Position numbers and translations under genes: made by a program | In this document: piece after piece, positions 35,001 to 43,191 of the stretch | How the letters are laid out: every line of letters begins with the position of its first letter | Numbering within the stretch: position 1 is the stretch's first letter | Assembly: GCA_020635015.1 (NCBI GenBank) | Contig: JACKAP010000005.1 | Coordinates: forward strand, 1 to 64,000 | Direction: 5' to 3' | Source: Calditrichia bacterium | Lineage (GTDB): Bacteria; Calditrichota; Calditrichia; RBG-13-44-9; J075 | Length of the DNA stretch: 64,000 bases | Notes under the pieces: model-generated | The model's input: the letters and a program-made list of their open reading frames with translations, nothing else | What the model was told of the DNA's origin: nothing | Databases searched by the model: none

Positions 35001-35996
35001 AGCGTGCGCCGGCGGGTGGATCAGGCAATCGACTGGTTGATTGAGCGGGCGATCAATATGGGGCAGGCGGTGTTGCGGGCGTTGGGGATGGGGGGAAGGG
35101 ATGAAGAGGGAGAAGCAGAGGTCGTAACCGATGGTGAAATGATCGCTATCCACACTAGTTTCGAAACTGGCGAGGAGGAACATGAAATAAACAATCGGGA
35201 AAACTCATTCCAATTGTTACTCTCCTCTCCAACAACCACACTCCTTGATACTCACCCGAATCAAGAAGTACGTGATGCCTACGCAACTTACCTGAGAGAG
35301 ATTGAGCAAGCAGCTAGTCCAACCGCAAAAAGAGAAGCTGCCAATCGAAACCTCCGCATTATCGTGGATAAGATTAAAGCGGCTGGTGCTGCCAATGCGC
35401 CTGGTGCCAGTGCTCCAGGAATTGGCACGATTGACCTCCACAAAAACCAACAGAGTCGGCTTCAAACTTCCAATATTGTGGTTTGGCATTTAGAATCTGA
35501 GCATGTTATTCCAAGAGGATTTGTAAATGCTGCGTTTGAGGCACTTGCACAAGCAGGGGTTCCAGCAGGTAGTGCCGATTACCGCAACATGCACACAATC
35601 CTCATTTACCTAGAAGCAGCTGATCTTAAGACAAAGGGGTCATCTGGCGACACAAGCACTATCAACGATTTCAAAACAACATTAAGGGAGATTATAAATG
35701 AGGTGTTCGTCACTCACCAACGTAGCCCGGGAGCCGCACGTGGTGAGATGGTTGACGCGACTTTCAGACTTCTCAACACATTCTCGTCTGACGCTCAGGA
35801 GCGCACCAATATCGCTATCGAGGCAGAGAATCGCAATAACGGCGTAACTCGCGGGCCAGCGGGTTCCCCTGAAACCCCAACGCCTACTGCCAGCGAGGTG
35901 AACAGAGCTTACACGTTGCAACGCGACGATATAAACAACCAACTCGAGGCCCGTATTAATGCCTTTATTGCTGATAGAGTGGCCACGAGTGATTAA
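32016..35996 (+). CDS. Large DUF4157 eCIS cargo protein with possible C-terminal nuclease
   Basis: 1326 residues from a TTG at 32016 (GGAG eight bases upstream), in the same frame as the preceding ORF. Residues about 13-140 are eight 16-residue acidic repeats ('IQRQTEEEETVQAK'). The DUF4157 core follows with 'IEPHINADLSGVRIHSGPAA' and HESTHVVQQ (226-234). Residues about 275-1020 are long amphipathic Trp/Ile/Leu/Arg-rich helices. After a 'GMGGRDEEGE' hinge (about 1024) the tip has 'SEHVIPRGF' (His1163) and 'RNMHTILIYLEA', which recall HNH/His-Me nucleases but are not proof. The tip is AT-richer than the body. DUF4157 is a recognised marker of eCIS-loaded effectors. Confidence 0.8.
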   Translation: MPVQAKPGAVRISPLVQRQEDEEEAVQTKQLIQRQTEEEETVQAKRLIQRQTEEEETVQTKPIIQRQAEEEETVQSKSIIQRQAEEEETVQAKPVIQRQVEEEEPVQPKPIIQRQAEEEEMLQPKSRIQRQTEEDEPIQRTGDGLSGISPATAATIHSPGPGVPMPTAVRQRIEPHINADLSGVRIHSGPAASNAAASIQARAFTHGSDIFLNRNESSSDLPLMAHESTHVVQQGAAVASASAMPGLQPAACAPGGCIQKDGEEDESSGILGGLVSFGWSAFRVIAPAQTVSLLEDISRVGIVGYLRERLGGVFNHIFDGLGNSSAAVGRIIEMFSMLISRAGAVLSALGSGDCQPLFQAMNELKEIVSQMAGDAWDAVKEFFRPVGEFFSDLWESFGAPAVDWVRERAAEYWEFIQDVGRTIWGLTEPIREFYGTLAGNAWQWIKEQLGIPESTEDDSEGGIMQWVQDQLGNAWEYIQEQLRPVIEPLQGVARRVMDFLPITAILNLRETIQEWMQQVTNMAAAMEQEEGVVEEQVSLRDEILPAVLQTIGAFRQRLIGAGQWVSGQIGGLVGSVQGLMESIRTNPILRVAGGAIQWLQDRAAQLGEWAQSSVMDLFNFVGDGLVYLSRFIRPILDTLQQLVELLGDLIGKLPDLVLGPVWRAIPRCIRDPVMNFIINNILRHIPIFGQLMEIPNIWDRVRDTALRILRRIFVDGDLLRAAWVFFRSILEILGLPPELVIEVIQKAAQAISDILNDPVGFFINLVRAMGRGFQRFFDNIGQHLLGGLTGWLFGQLQSAGITPPSDISFGSILRLVLQVLDISVDRIFSRLEARVGQQVVANLRRAMNFMTGAWEWVSALIHEGPGGIWRMVQERISDLWDQVRNSIVNWISQTIITRVAQRLLTMLDPTGIGAAINLIVTIYDAVRSFMEYLERILRIVNSVLDGVNDIARGSYERAAEFLESALSRAIPVAIGFLANMLHLGNLGRRIREMIESVRRRVDQAIDWLIERAINMGQAVLRALGMGGRDEEGEAEVVTDGEMIAIHTSFETGEEEHEINNRENSFQLLLSSPTTTLLDTHPNQEVRDAYATYLREIEQAASPTAKREAANRNLRIIVDKIKAAGAANAPGASAPGIGTIDLHKNQQSRLQTSNIVVWHLESEHVIPRGFVNAAFEALAQAGVPAGSADYRNMHTILIYLEAADLKTKGSSGDTSTINDFKTTLREIINEVFVTHQRSPGAARGEMVDATFRLLNTFSSDAQERTNIAIEAENRNNGVTRGPAGSPETPTPTASEVNRAYTLQRDDINNQLEARINAFIADRVATSD
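32053..32436 (+). repeat. 48-base in-frame tandem repeat
   Basis: Eight copies of a 48-base unit encoding [LIV]IQRQ-[TAV]-E3-4-x-VQ-x-K. Neighbouring copies are nearly identical (for example around 32200-32290), showing recent duplication. Similar IQRQ/EEE repeats occur in other DUF4157 proteins. Confidence 0.85.
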
Positions 35997-36147
35997 CTGG
36001 CAGATAGTCATGAGCGTTACGCTAATTTATATAGAAGCCAGATTGCGCCTATGGTTACTATAGAACCAAGCCTTAGTTTTGAAATCCATATGATTTGGTG
36101 ATTATGAAGATATTTGCGAACCGCATAATTAATGTCAGGAGGAAAAA

Positions 36148-36756
36148 ATGAAAAAGCTGCTAACAATTCTACTGACACTGGCGTTGCTAACTGCTGTGGG
36201 TCTTGTCGGCTATGTCGCACTTATGTTCATCTTTGCGCATTTCGCCACCCTCACCCCCCAAGCAACCACCATAACCCTGGCGATTTTGTTCACCGCGCTC
36301 ATCATCAGTTTCATCATCGCCGGTGCCATCCGGGGTTCCAGGAAGCAGGAGGGCCTTTACCGGCAGCAGGCCGAGCGGGCGGCCATCTATGGGGATTTCC
36401 TGCGGGTTTGGCGCGGACTGCTGCAGGATGAGCGCCGGCGAAACATGCCGCAACAGGCCCAACAAACCCTGGCCCGGGTGAACAACTTCCTGATCCTGCA
36501 GGGGAGCAGCAGCGTGCTCAAAGAATACACGGTTTTGCAAAAGCAGTTGCAGCAGGAAACCGGAACCGAAAGCACCGGTCTTGTTTCCCAGCTTGAGCGG
36601 GTCCTGCTGGAGATGCGCAAAGATCTCGGGCAACATAACTGGGGACTCAACACTCCGGATCTGCTGGAATTACTACGCTACCCGGTAAATGAAAATCCGC
36701 GGTATGAGACCCCGGAAAATTCATTTCAACAACCGGCGCAGGAGGCGGAAGTGTGA
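36148..36756 (+). CDS. Two-span membrane protein between effectors
   Basis: A 202-residue protein with a strong AGGAGG site. Two N-terminal membrane helices (about 4-32 and 39-62) precede a cytosolic helical domain: 'ERAAIYGDFLRVWRGLLQDE', 'LQGSSSVLKEYTVLQ', 'LLEMRKDLGQHNWGLNTPDL'. I have a sense of having seen the cytosolic part in other membrane proteins but know no name. It lies between the two DUF4157 genes and overlaps the second by four bases. It could be an immunity or loading factor, but that is only positional inference. Confidence 0.6.
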   Translation: MKKLLTILLTLALLTAVGLVGYVALMFIFAHFATLTPQATTITLAILFTALIISFIIAGAIRGSRKQEGLYRQQAERAAIYGDFLRVWRGLLQDERRRNMPQQAQQTLARVNNFLILQGSSSVLKEYTVLQKQLQQETGTESTGLVSQLERVLLEMRKDLGQHNWGLNTPDLLELLRYPVNENPRYETPENSFQQPAQEAEV

Positions 36757-37862
36757 ACCGGCTTACTCCCAAAAACCGCCCTCCTTCGTTCCGCAAGATC
36801 CGCCGCAAGCGCAAGCGGCAAGAGAGCGAAGCGCAGCAGCATCCCCTGGTGCAGCTGCAGCAAAAGATCGGCAACCGGGCTGCCGGGCAGGTGATCAGGA
36901 GCAGCGTAAAAGCCCGGCGGGCGACCCAACGCATTAATCCCGGGCCGGCGCCGCTTCAGCGTCAGCCGGAGGAAGAGGAAAAGCAAGCCACCGCGCAACT
37001 GAAGCCCCAACCCGGCGCCGTTCCCGCCGTCACCCCGGCAGTGCAGGCCGGTATCCACAGCCTGCAAAGCAGCGGCGGCCAACCGCTCTCCCCTTCCTCC
37101 CGGGCCTATTTTGAACCGCGTATCGGGGCGGATTTCAGCAGAGTGCGGATTCATAGCGACGCCCACGCCGCGGCAACTGCCCGCTCCCTCAACGCCCGGG
37201 CGTTTACCGTGGGCCGGGATGTGGCATTCGGCGCCGGAGAATATGCGCCCGGAACCTCCTCCGGCAAAAAACTGCTGGCCCATGAGCTAACCCATGTGGC
37301 GCAGCAGAGGGAGCGCGTCGCGCCCAAAATGATCCAACGGGAAGGGGCTCCCGATCGCTTCGAACGGCTTCATCCCGATCGAAATCCCCGGGAGATACTG
37401 GAGCAGATTAATCCGGTCACTCGCCGGGTGGCGAGAGCCTGCCGCCAGAACTGCCCGGCGACCGCCGCGGCGCTGCATCATTATCTACGAACCGGCCAGA
37501 TTACCCGGGCGCATTGCGATCCGCTCCGCGAAGGCAGTCCGGGATTTGGATATCAAATATCCGGTTCTTCACGGCATTTCCGGAGTTGGCGCAACCGACG
37601 GGGGGCGGCATGGCCCTATGTCCGGCAGCAGACCCAACGGCACGGCCGGTTTGTGGTGGTGGAAGGAGACCGTGGTGACGCGCAGCAGGGCCTTACCCGC
37701 TATCACTACTTTTTGATCGTCAACATCCGGGGAACCCGGTTTGTGGTCGATGCCTACCTTCGGGAGGTCACGGAAGACATTCCGGGGTATCTCCGGCGCC
37801 TGGGAACCCTGGAATATGCGGTTTATGCCGGAGATTTTGGCGCACGGGCGACAGGTCCTTGA
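36753..37862 (+). CDS. DUF4157 eCIS cargo with papain-like C-terminal domain
   Basis: A 369-residue protein from a GTG that overlaps the upstream stop. The basic N-terminus 'VQLQQKIGNRAAGQVI' and 'APLQRQPEEEEK' match other eCIS cargo. The DUF4157 core has 'FEPRIGADFSRVRIHSD' and HELTH (177-181). The C-terminal 150 residues show a possible Cys-His-Asp triad: Cys234 at a helix start (NCPATAAALHHYL), His318 in 'YHYFLIVN', and Asp333 in 'RFVVDA'. This order is that of papain-fold toxins (proteases, deamidases or transglutaminase-like). I infer an injected enzyme acting on a target-cell protein. Start codon choice is supported by the ATGA-like overlap. Confidence 0.75.
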   Translation: MNRLTPKNRPPSFRKIRRKRKRQESEAQQHPLVQLQQKIGNRAAGQVIRSSVKARRATQRINPGPAPLQRQPEEEEKQATAQLKPQPGAVPAVTPAVQAGIHSLQSSGGQPLSPSSRAYFEPRIGADFSRVRIHSDAHAAATARSLNARAFTVGRDVAFGAGEYAPGTSSGKKLLAHELTHVAQQRERVAPKMIQREGAPDRFERLHPDRNPREILEQINPVTRRVARACRQNCPATAAALHHYLRTGQITRAHCDPLREGSPGFGYQISGSSRHFRSWRNRRGAAWPYVRQQTQRHGRFVVVEGDRGDAQQGLTRYHYFLIVNIRGTRFVVDAYLREVTEDIPGYLRRLGTLEYAVYAGDFGARATGP

Positions 37863-37917
37863 TGCCGGAATAAAGTTGAATAGAAAACATCTATCCATGG
37901 CGTAATCACAAACGGGA

Positions 37918-38958
37918 ATGATGGAAAAAGAAACCGCCACCCTGAAAAATCTCTTCACCTCGGTGATGCAGCTGTTCGGGATCGTCGCCGGATCGCTCTC
38001 CGGCATTACCGCGGTGTTCACCTCGGTGGGATTCCTGGCGGAGCGCAGTCACCTGAAGATGCTCGGCTTCACCACCATTCCGGTGGATATGCACGAGTGC
38101 ACCTACAGCGGGGGAATGTTTTTTGTGCTGCTGCCCAGCCTGATCATTTTTGCCATCGGTCTGAACGTGCTGAGCCTGGTGCGGCTCTACCCGGGATGGA
38201 TCGGGGGCTTTTTAGTAGCATTTCTCCTCTGGTGGGCAGTGCAGCGGTTTGGGATGGTTGAACGCGTAAACAAGGCGGTAACCGGTAAGTTCAACCGCCT
38301 CTTGCAGGGGGTGAAGGATTTCATCTACCGCCACCGTTCCGGTTTTTTGATCCTGCTGATGATCGTGCAACTGCTGGCGATCTTTCAGATGAACGTGGTC
38401 AACCAGGTGGGAAACTTGGTATTCGAGCGTAACCAGGCCTACCCCGCCGCAAGCGCCGAACCGCCGGGAATGCTGTTTCCCAATGCCGAAGATCTGAAAT
38501 ACTGGATACTGCATCACGAGGATATCTTCCAGAGCAGCGGGGGCAATCCCCTGGCGGAATATATCGGCTGGCAGTTCATCGTGACCCTGGTGCTGGGACT
38601 GCTGCTCTGGCTGACGGTATCCGGTTTCCGCCGGGACGGCCTGGGCCGGCTCAGCTTCCGCCAGCAGATCTGGCTGACCGCCAACCTGATATTTTTCATC
38701 TCGCAACTGATCCTGCTGCCGGTCAATTACGGGGCGCTGCACATGTCGAACCGGTTTCCCGAGGTGGAGGTGACATTTAACCCGGCGGAGAACGGCGCCC
38801 TATCATGGCCGGCCGATGCCGGGCTGTGCCTGCTGCATCAGGATGGAGGCACTTTCTACCTCTATTCCCGGCGGGAAGCCCGGGTGTATTACGTTCGCAA
38901 CAGCGATATCCGCTCGCTGGTCTATATCGGCAGGGCCGATATTCTTGCTTCACCTTAA
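37918..38958 (+). CDS. Polytopic membrane protein of unknown function
   Basis: A 346-residue protein with about five membrane helices (near 12-40, 62-86, 94-110, 141-160, 215-240 and 250-270). The C-terminal soluble part of 70 residues ('YFEV...LLHQDGGTFYLYSRRE', 'ARVYYVRNSDIRSLVY') probably faces one side as a small beta domain. No family recognised. It sits 55 bases after the second effector gene and before a secreted protein gene. Confidence 0.6.
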   Translation: MMEKETATLKNLFTSVMQLFGIVAGSLSGITAVFTSVGFLAERSHLKMLGFTTIPVDMHECTYSGGMFFVLLPSLIIFAIGLNVLSLVRLYPGWIGGFLVAFLLWWAVQRFGMVERVNKAVTGKFNRLLQGVKDFIYRHRSGFLILLMIVQLLAIFQMNVVNQVGNLVFERNQAYPAASAEPPGMLFPNAEDLKYWILHHEDIFQSSGGNPLAEYIGWQFIVTLVLGLLLWLTVSGFRRDGLGRLSFRQQIWLTANLIFFISQLILLPVNYGALHMSNRFPEVEVTFNPAENGALSWPADAGLCLLHQDGGTFYLYSRREARVYYVRNSDIRSLVYIGRADILASP

Positions 38959-38992
38959 CATTCGACTTTTACACGAACTGGGAGAATGGATC

Positions 38993-39844
38993 ATGTCCGA
39001 TCGTTTATCACTCCCGTGGTTAATCAGTATCCTTTTTACCTTCTTGCTGATTATCCGGCTGCCCGCCCAATCCTCCGTCGTCATGATCAAACAGATTGCC
39101 GACATCTCGGTCACACCGGAGCGGCTGATTGATCAGCTTACCACCCAGGTGCAGATCAAGCGCGCCACGGATGCCGAGTGGATACGCGCCGCCCCGAAGT
39201 ATTTCCTTTATGATCAAGACCAGTTGAAGCTGGAAAAGGAGACCCGGGTGGATATGATCCTGGCCGGCCTGCAGAAAGGGCGGATCGTATTGCTGCCCGA
39301 TCCGCCGGTACGCCGCGCCGCGGGGAAAAAAGGCGCGCTATACCAGATTCGTAAACGAACCGAACAAGGCCGGGAATACTACGATCTGGAAATCCAGCAG
39401 GGGGCTTCGCTCATCGACTGGCTGTATGGTAAACTGCATATGATCTTTATCGGTCACACCATGGTGATCGACGGCACCCGCCTGATCTGTATCGTCGACG
39501 ATCTGAATCAACGGGCCCTGGTTTATTTGCAAAGCGGCCGGATCCATTTCCCCAGCTACCCGGTCATCCAGGTGCCGGAAGGTAAAGTGGTGCTTCTGCA
39601 CCGGGGATTTCCGCCCCAGGTGATGGCGCTCCGGGTGGAGCACCAGGGATTGCTCGACGGCTACCGGCATTATAACGGCAAGGTGATCTGGTCGCGAATT
39701 GATCCCACCCCCTGGTTTTTCAAACCGCAATATTTTGTGCCGGTGGGAAGCGGTATGGTAGTTGGCGGGGTTGTGCTCTACAACATCCTGACGCCGCCGG
39801 TCGATGAAGCGCTGCCCATGCCCCCCGGGCTGCCGGGGCGCTGA
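38993..39844 (+). CDS. Exported FecR-like protein
   Basis: 283 residues from the ATG at 38993 (GGAGAA ten bases upstream). A signal peptide (LSLPWLISILFTFLLIIRLPAQ) comes first. The mature part has FecR-like strand repeats ('DQLKLEKETRVDMILAGLQK', 'YYDLEIQQGASLIDW', 'QRALVYLQSGRIHFPSYPVI', 'IQVPEGKVVLLHRG'). An apolar stretch near the C-terminus ('GSGMVVGGVVLYNIL') may be membrane-associated. The FecR reading is tentative. It would act in the periplasm or at the outer membrane. Confidence 0.55.
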   Translation: MSDRLSLPWLISILFTFLLIIRLPAQSSVVMIKQIADISVTPERLIDQLTTQVQIKRATDAEWIRAAPKYFLYDQDQLKLEKETRVDMILAGLQKGRIVLLPDPPVRRAAGKKGALYQIRKRTEQGREYYDLEIQQGASLIDWLYGKLHMIFIGHTMVIDGTRLICIVDDLNQRALVYLQSGRIHFPSYPVIQVPEGKVVLLHRGFPPQVMALRVEHQGLLDGYRHYNGKVIWSRIDPTPWFFKPQYFVPVGSGMVVGGVVLYNILTPPVDEALPMPPGLPGR

Positions 39845-39879
39845 CCGGCAATGTAAATCATACAGACCGGGAGAAAACC

Positions 39880-42729
39880 ATGCGAGCGTTATCTTTGATC
39901 ATTCTCAGCATTTTGATATGGGGAAGTGTCACTACACTTAAATCACAGAATCTTCCCCCTACGATCGTTCCACTTCCGGATACCACGATGTATGAAGGCG
40001 ACACTCTCTTTATAACGGTGCATGCCTTCGATCCAGACCCTGGTGATTTGCTGACTCTGACCGTCGTCAACCTGCCGTATTTCGGCACATTTGTCGATAG
40101 CGGAAATGGAACCGGCAGCATTACCTTGGAACCGGGTTTCAGTAATTCAGGTTCTTATTCAAATATTATGGTGATTGTGACAGACGCTATTGGTGCAGTC
40201 GATACCACTGCTTTTTTGTTAACCGTCTTCAACGTCAATCGAAACCCGGCCATTACGCAGATTGCCAATCAGTCCATGGACGAGGGGGATACCTTGATTG
40301 TCCCGCTAAACGCCAGCGATCCGGATAGTGGGGAGGTGCTGACGTTCGCCAGTTACAATCTGCCCGGATTTGGCACGCTGGTCAACAACTCTGACAGCAC
40401 CGGCAGCATCACCTTCCGTCCCGGTTTTCACGCTGCCGGTATCTATGACGGCATCCGGGTTTATGCCACGGATGTTGGTGATTTGACGGACAGCACGGAT
40501 TTTATCCTGACCGTTTACGCCACCAACCTTCCCCCGGTATTAAACCCAATCGCCGACACCACCGTATTTGAGGGCGATACATTGATCATCACAGTCCGCG
40601 CAATCGACCCGGACAGCGGGGATACCGTCTCCTTAAGTGTTGGCAATCTGCCGTTATCCGCTACTTTTAGTGATTCCGGCGACGGCAGCGGCAGTTTGAT
40701 GTTTACACTGGCATTGGGAGACAGCGGAATTTATTCGGATATTACCGTTTTTGCAACCGATGCCGCGGGATTGCAAGACAGCACTGCTTTTACCCTGACC
40801 GTGCTCGGCGGCAATCATCCGCCGCAGCTGCGGGGCCATATCCTCGACCGCTCCCTGACCGCCCTCAGCGGCATTCATATTATCGCCGAACTGGATTCGG
40901 TATTCCACGATCCGGATGGCGACCTCCTGCACTTTACGGCCCGCTCGGCAGATAGCAGCACGGTGCGATGTGTGCTGCTGCCGGGCAACACGCTGGCGGT
41001 GGAACCGCTTGCCCCCGGCCAGGCGGCTGTCACCGTCCACGCTTACGATCAAAGTGCGGTCGATTCAACCGTATGCTGGATCACCGTGCTTGCCAACCAG
41101 GCGCCGGTCATGACCCATAGTCCGCTCGATGTCGTTATCGAACACCAAAGCGTCAATGTGAACGCCATGATCAGCGACGATACCGGCCTTGCCGGTGCGG
41201 CATTATTTTACCGAAGGGGCGGCGATAGCCTGTTCCTCCGGCAGCAGATGCTGCCCGCCGGCAGCCTTTACCGGGCCGTCATTCCCGGCGACAGTGTCAC
41301 TTCCCGGGGATTAGAGTATATGATTGTCGCCGAGGATATCACTCAGCAAATCCGCAGGTCGCCCGACACATTATTCCATGTCGTGAGAGTTCAGATACCC
41401 GAACCGGGATTGCTGAAAACGGATTTTGCCGGGGTCGGAACTGCACAGGAAGCCTACCGGCTCTTTTCGATTCCTCTGCAGATGGATATCCCGGAGGCGT
41501 CGGCCGTATTGAGCGACGACCTGGACAGTTACGACAATACCCGCTGGCGCTTCTTTGCCCTGACGCTGGGACAGTACCAAGAATATCATCCAGAAATGCC
41601 CATCTTACCCGGCACGGCATACTGGCTGCTGGTTAAATTTCGCTTCCAAACCATCGACACCGGGGGCGGCATTACGATTTCCACCGGCTCAGATTTCCAG
41701 GTAGCGCTGCATCCCGGCTGGAATTTTATCGCCACGCCTTTTGACTTTCCGATACCGATCAATCATTTGCGCCTGCAAAGCAATCAGAATTTCCTTGACC
41801 TTCGCACATATTCGACAGGATGGAATGACCCGGTCAATGACCCCGTCACCCACATTTTGCCCTACGAAGGCTACGCCTTGCTGAGTGATACGACTCAGAA
41901 CGATACGCTGCTGATAAACCCGTTGACATATCCGGCCACGCTACCCAAGACATCGCAACAGCAAGATCTGGTGCGCTTTGAGTGGGCAGTGCATATTACC
42001 GCGCAATGTCAGAATGCCCGGGATAAGGACAACTACGCAGCCGTGTCCCACCAGGCCTCTGCCCGGTGGGACCAGCAGGATTTTCCGGAACCGCCGCCGG
42101 TCGGCGAATATGTTTCGGTTTATTTTCCGCATCCGGAATGGGACCGCGCCACCAGTCAATTCTGTGTCGATACCCGGCCGGTGCCGCTTGCGGGCGAGAT
42201 TTGGGAATTTGCGGTACGTACCAATATTCACGATATTGTGCAGCTGAATTTCCCGGACTTAAGCGTCATACCCGAACCGTACGACATACGGCTCGTGAAT
42301 GAAAGATTAAAGACGGTGTGGGATTTACGCGCCAATTCCCTGGTCGAGATCGCCGGCAACAGCGAAGCCAATCCTCCGCTGTTGCAACTCATCGTTGGCA
42401 CGGAGGATTATATCCGTGAGAAGCTGCGCACCCTGGATTTGCTGCCGGCGTCGTTTGAACTGTTCCAAAACTTTCCCAATCCTTTTAATCCGGTAACAAC
42501 CATCAGGTATGCCATACCACAATCCGCTAAAGTATCTCTGGTAATTTACAATATTCTGGGACAGCATATCATAACGCTGATCGCCAACAAAGCGCATCTG
42601 CCGGGCTATTATACTGCCGTCTGGGATGGCCGCAATCAGCACGGCCGGGTGGTGGCGAGCGGATTGTATATTTGCCACTTCCGCTCGGGCGACATTTCCT
42701 TTACCCGTAAAATGCTTTTAATCAAATAG
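39880..42729 (+). CDS. Secreted cadherin-like repeat protein with type IX-style sorting domain
   Basis: A 949-residue secreted protein. After a signal peptide come at least three 95-residue Ig/cadherin-like repeats of the pattern 'PP...I.D.T..EGDTL.ITV.A.DPD.GD' (start near 25, 118 and 213), then further beta domains. The last 85 residues are a FlgD-like C-terminal sorting domain: 'FELFQNFPNPFNPVTTIRYA', 'VSLVIYNILGQHI', 'HGRVVASGLYICHF', 'SFTRKMLLIK'. That domain marks type IX secretion substrates of the FCB group and is the best taxonomic clue in the window. It is probably a surface adhesin or matrix protein; enzyme motifs are absent. Confidence 0.85.
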   Translation: MRALSLIILSILIWGSVTTLKSQNLPPTIVPLPDTTMYEGDTLFITVHAFDPDPGDLLTLTVVNLPYFGTFVDSGNGTGSITLEPGFSNSGSYSNIMVIVTDAIGAVDTTAFLLTVFNVNRNPAITQIANQSMDEGDTLIVPLNASDPDSGEVLTFASYNLPGFGTLVNNSDSTGSITFRPGFHAAGIYDGIRVYATDVGDLTDSTDFILTVYATNLPPVLNPIADTTVFEGDTLIITVRAIDPDSGDTVSLSVGNLPLSATFSDSGDGSGSLMFTLALGDSGIYSDITVFATDAAGLQDSTAFTLTVLGGNHPPQLRGHILDRSLTALSGIHIIAELDSVFHDPDGDLLHFTARSADSSTVRCVLLPGNTLAVEPLAPGQAAVTVHAYDQSAVDSTVCWITVLANQAPVMTHSPLDVVIEHQSVNVNAMISDDTGLAGAALFYRRGGDSLFLRQQMLPAGSLYRAVIPGDSVTSRGLEYMIVAEDITQQIRRSPDTLFHVVRVQIPEPGLLKTDFAGVGTAQEAYRLFSIPLQMDIPEASAVLSDDLDSYDNTRWRFFALTLGQYQEYHPEMPILPGTAYWLLVKFRFQTIDTGGGITISTGSDFQVALHPGWNFIATPFDFPIPINHLRLQSNQNFLDLRTYSTGWNDPVNDPVTHILPYEGYALLSDTTQNDTLLINPLTYPATLPKTSQQQDLVRFEWAVHITAQCQNARDKDNYAAVSHQASARWDQQDFPEPPPVGEYVSVYFPHPEWDRATSQFCVDTRPVPLAGEIWEFAVRTNIHDIVQLNFPDLSVIPEPYDIRLVNERLKTVWDLRANSLVEIAGNSEANPPLLQLIVGTEDYIREKLRTLDLLPASFELFQNFPNPFNPVTTIRYAIPQSAKVSLVIYNILGQHIITLIANKAHLPGYYTAVWDGRNQHGRVVASGLYICHFRSGDISFTRKMLLIK

Positions 42730-42770
42730 TATCATATAACCCCAACTACGGGTCATATGATACTATTTTG
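42727..42770 (+). terminator. Probable rho-independent terminator
   Basis: An 11-bp perfect stem (42727-42737 with 42755-42765, TAGTATCATAT) begins at the stop codon of the sorting-domain protein and is followed by TTTT and TTT. A sister sequence lies 80 bases on: GTTTGTATCAA (42771-42781) pairs with TTGATACAAAC (42839-42849), and ACGGGTCAT-TGATAC occurs in both. Confidence 0.65.
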
Positions 42771-42884
42771 GTTTGTATCAAGCTGAAGCAGCTTAGCAAT
42801 AATGCTATTTACGAGAAGACAAAATCGCCACGGGTCATTTGATACAAACTTTAAATAAAAACAACCTTAATCACGGAACATCCC

Positions 42885-43145
42885 ATGCAGAACCCCTGGC
42901 TGAATTTACTCGGCTTGATCATATCGTTGTGCGGCATCATTATCCTCGCCGCCGGGCTGATCATTTCTCGGCGGCAGGCCCTGAAGATCGGGGTCTCCCG
43001 CATGGCGGAAGACGAGGATCAGAAAAACATCCACCTCCCCCATGTGCGCGATGAATTGAGGGAATCCCGCTTTGCAGTGCTGGGACTTTTACTGTTGGTG
43101 ATCGGTTTCCTGCTGCAAATTATCGGTAATTTGCCAATATTCTGA
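42885..43145 (+). CDS. Small two-span membrane protein
   Basis: An 86-residue protein with two membrane helices (about 6-27 and 62-83) joined by a charged loop ('SRRQALKIGVSRMAEDEDQK', 'NIHLPHVRDELRESR'). The ribosome-binding site is weak. No family recognised. It lies just outside the AT-rich NACHT gene and has the base composition of the core genome. Confidence 0.55.
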   Translation: MQNPWLNLLGLIISLCGIIILAAGLIISRRQALKIGVSRMAEDEDQKNIHLPHVRDELRESRFAVLGLLLLVIGFLLQIIGNLPIF

Positions 43146-43191
43146 TGCCATCTCATTGCAATCAAAACATTAACTAACGAGGTGAATTATA

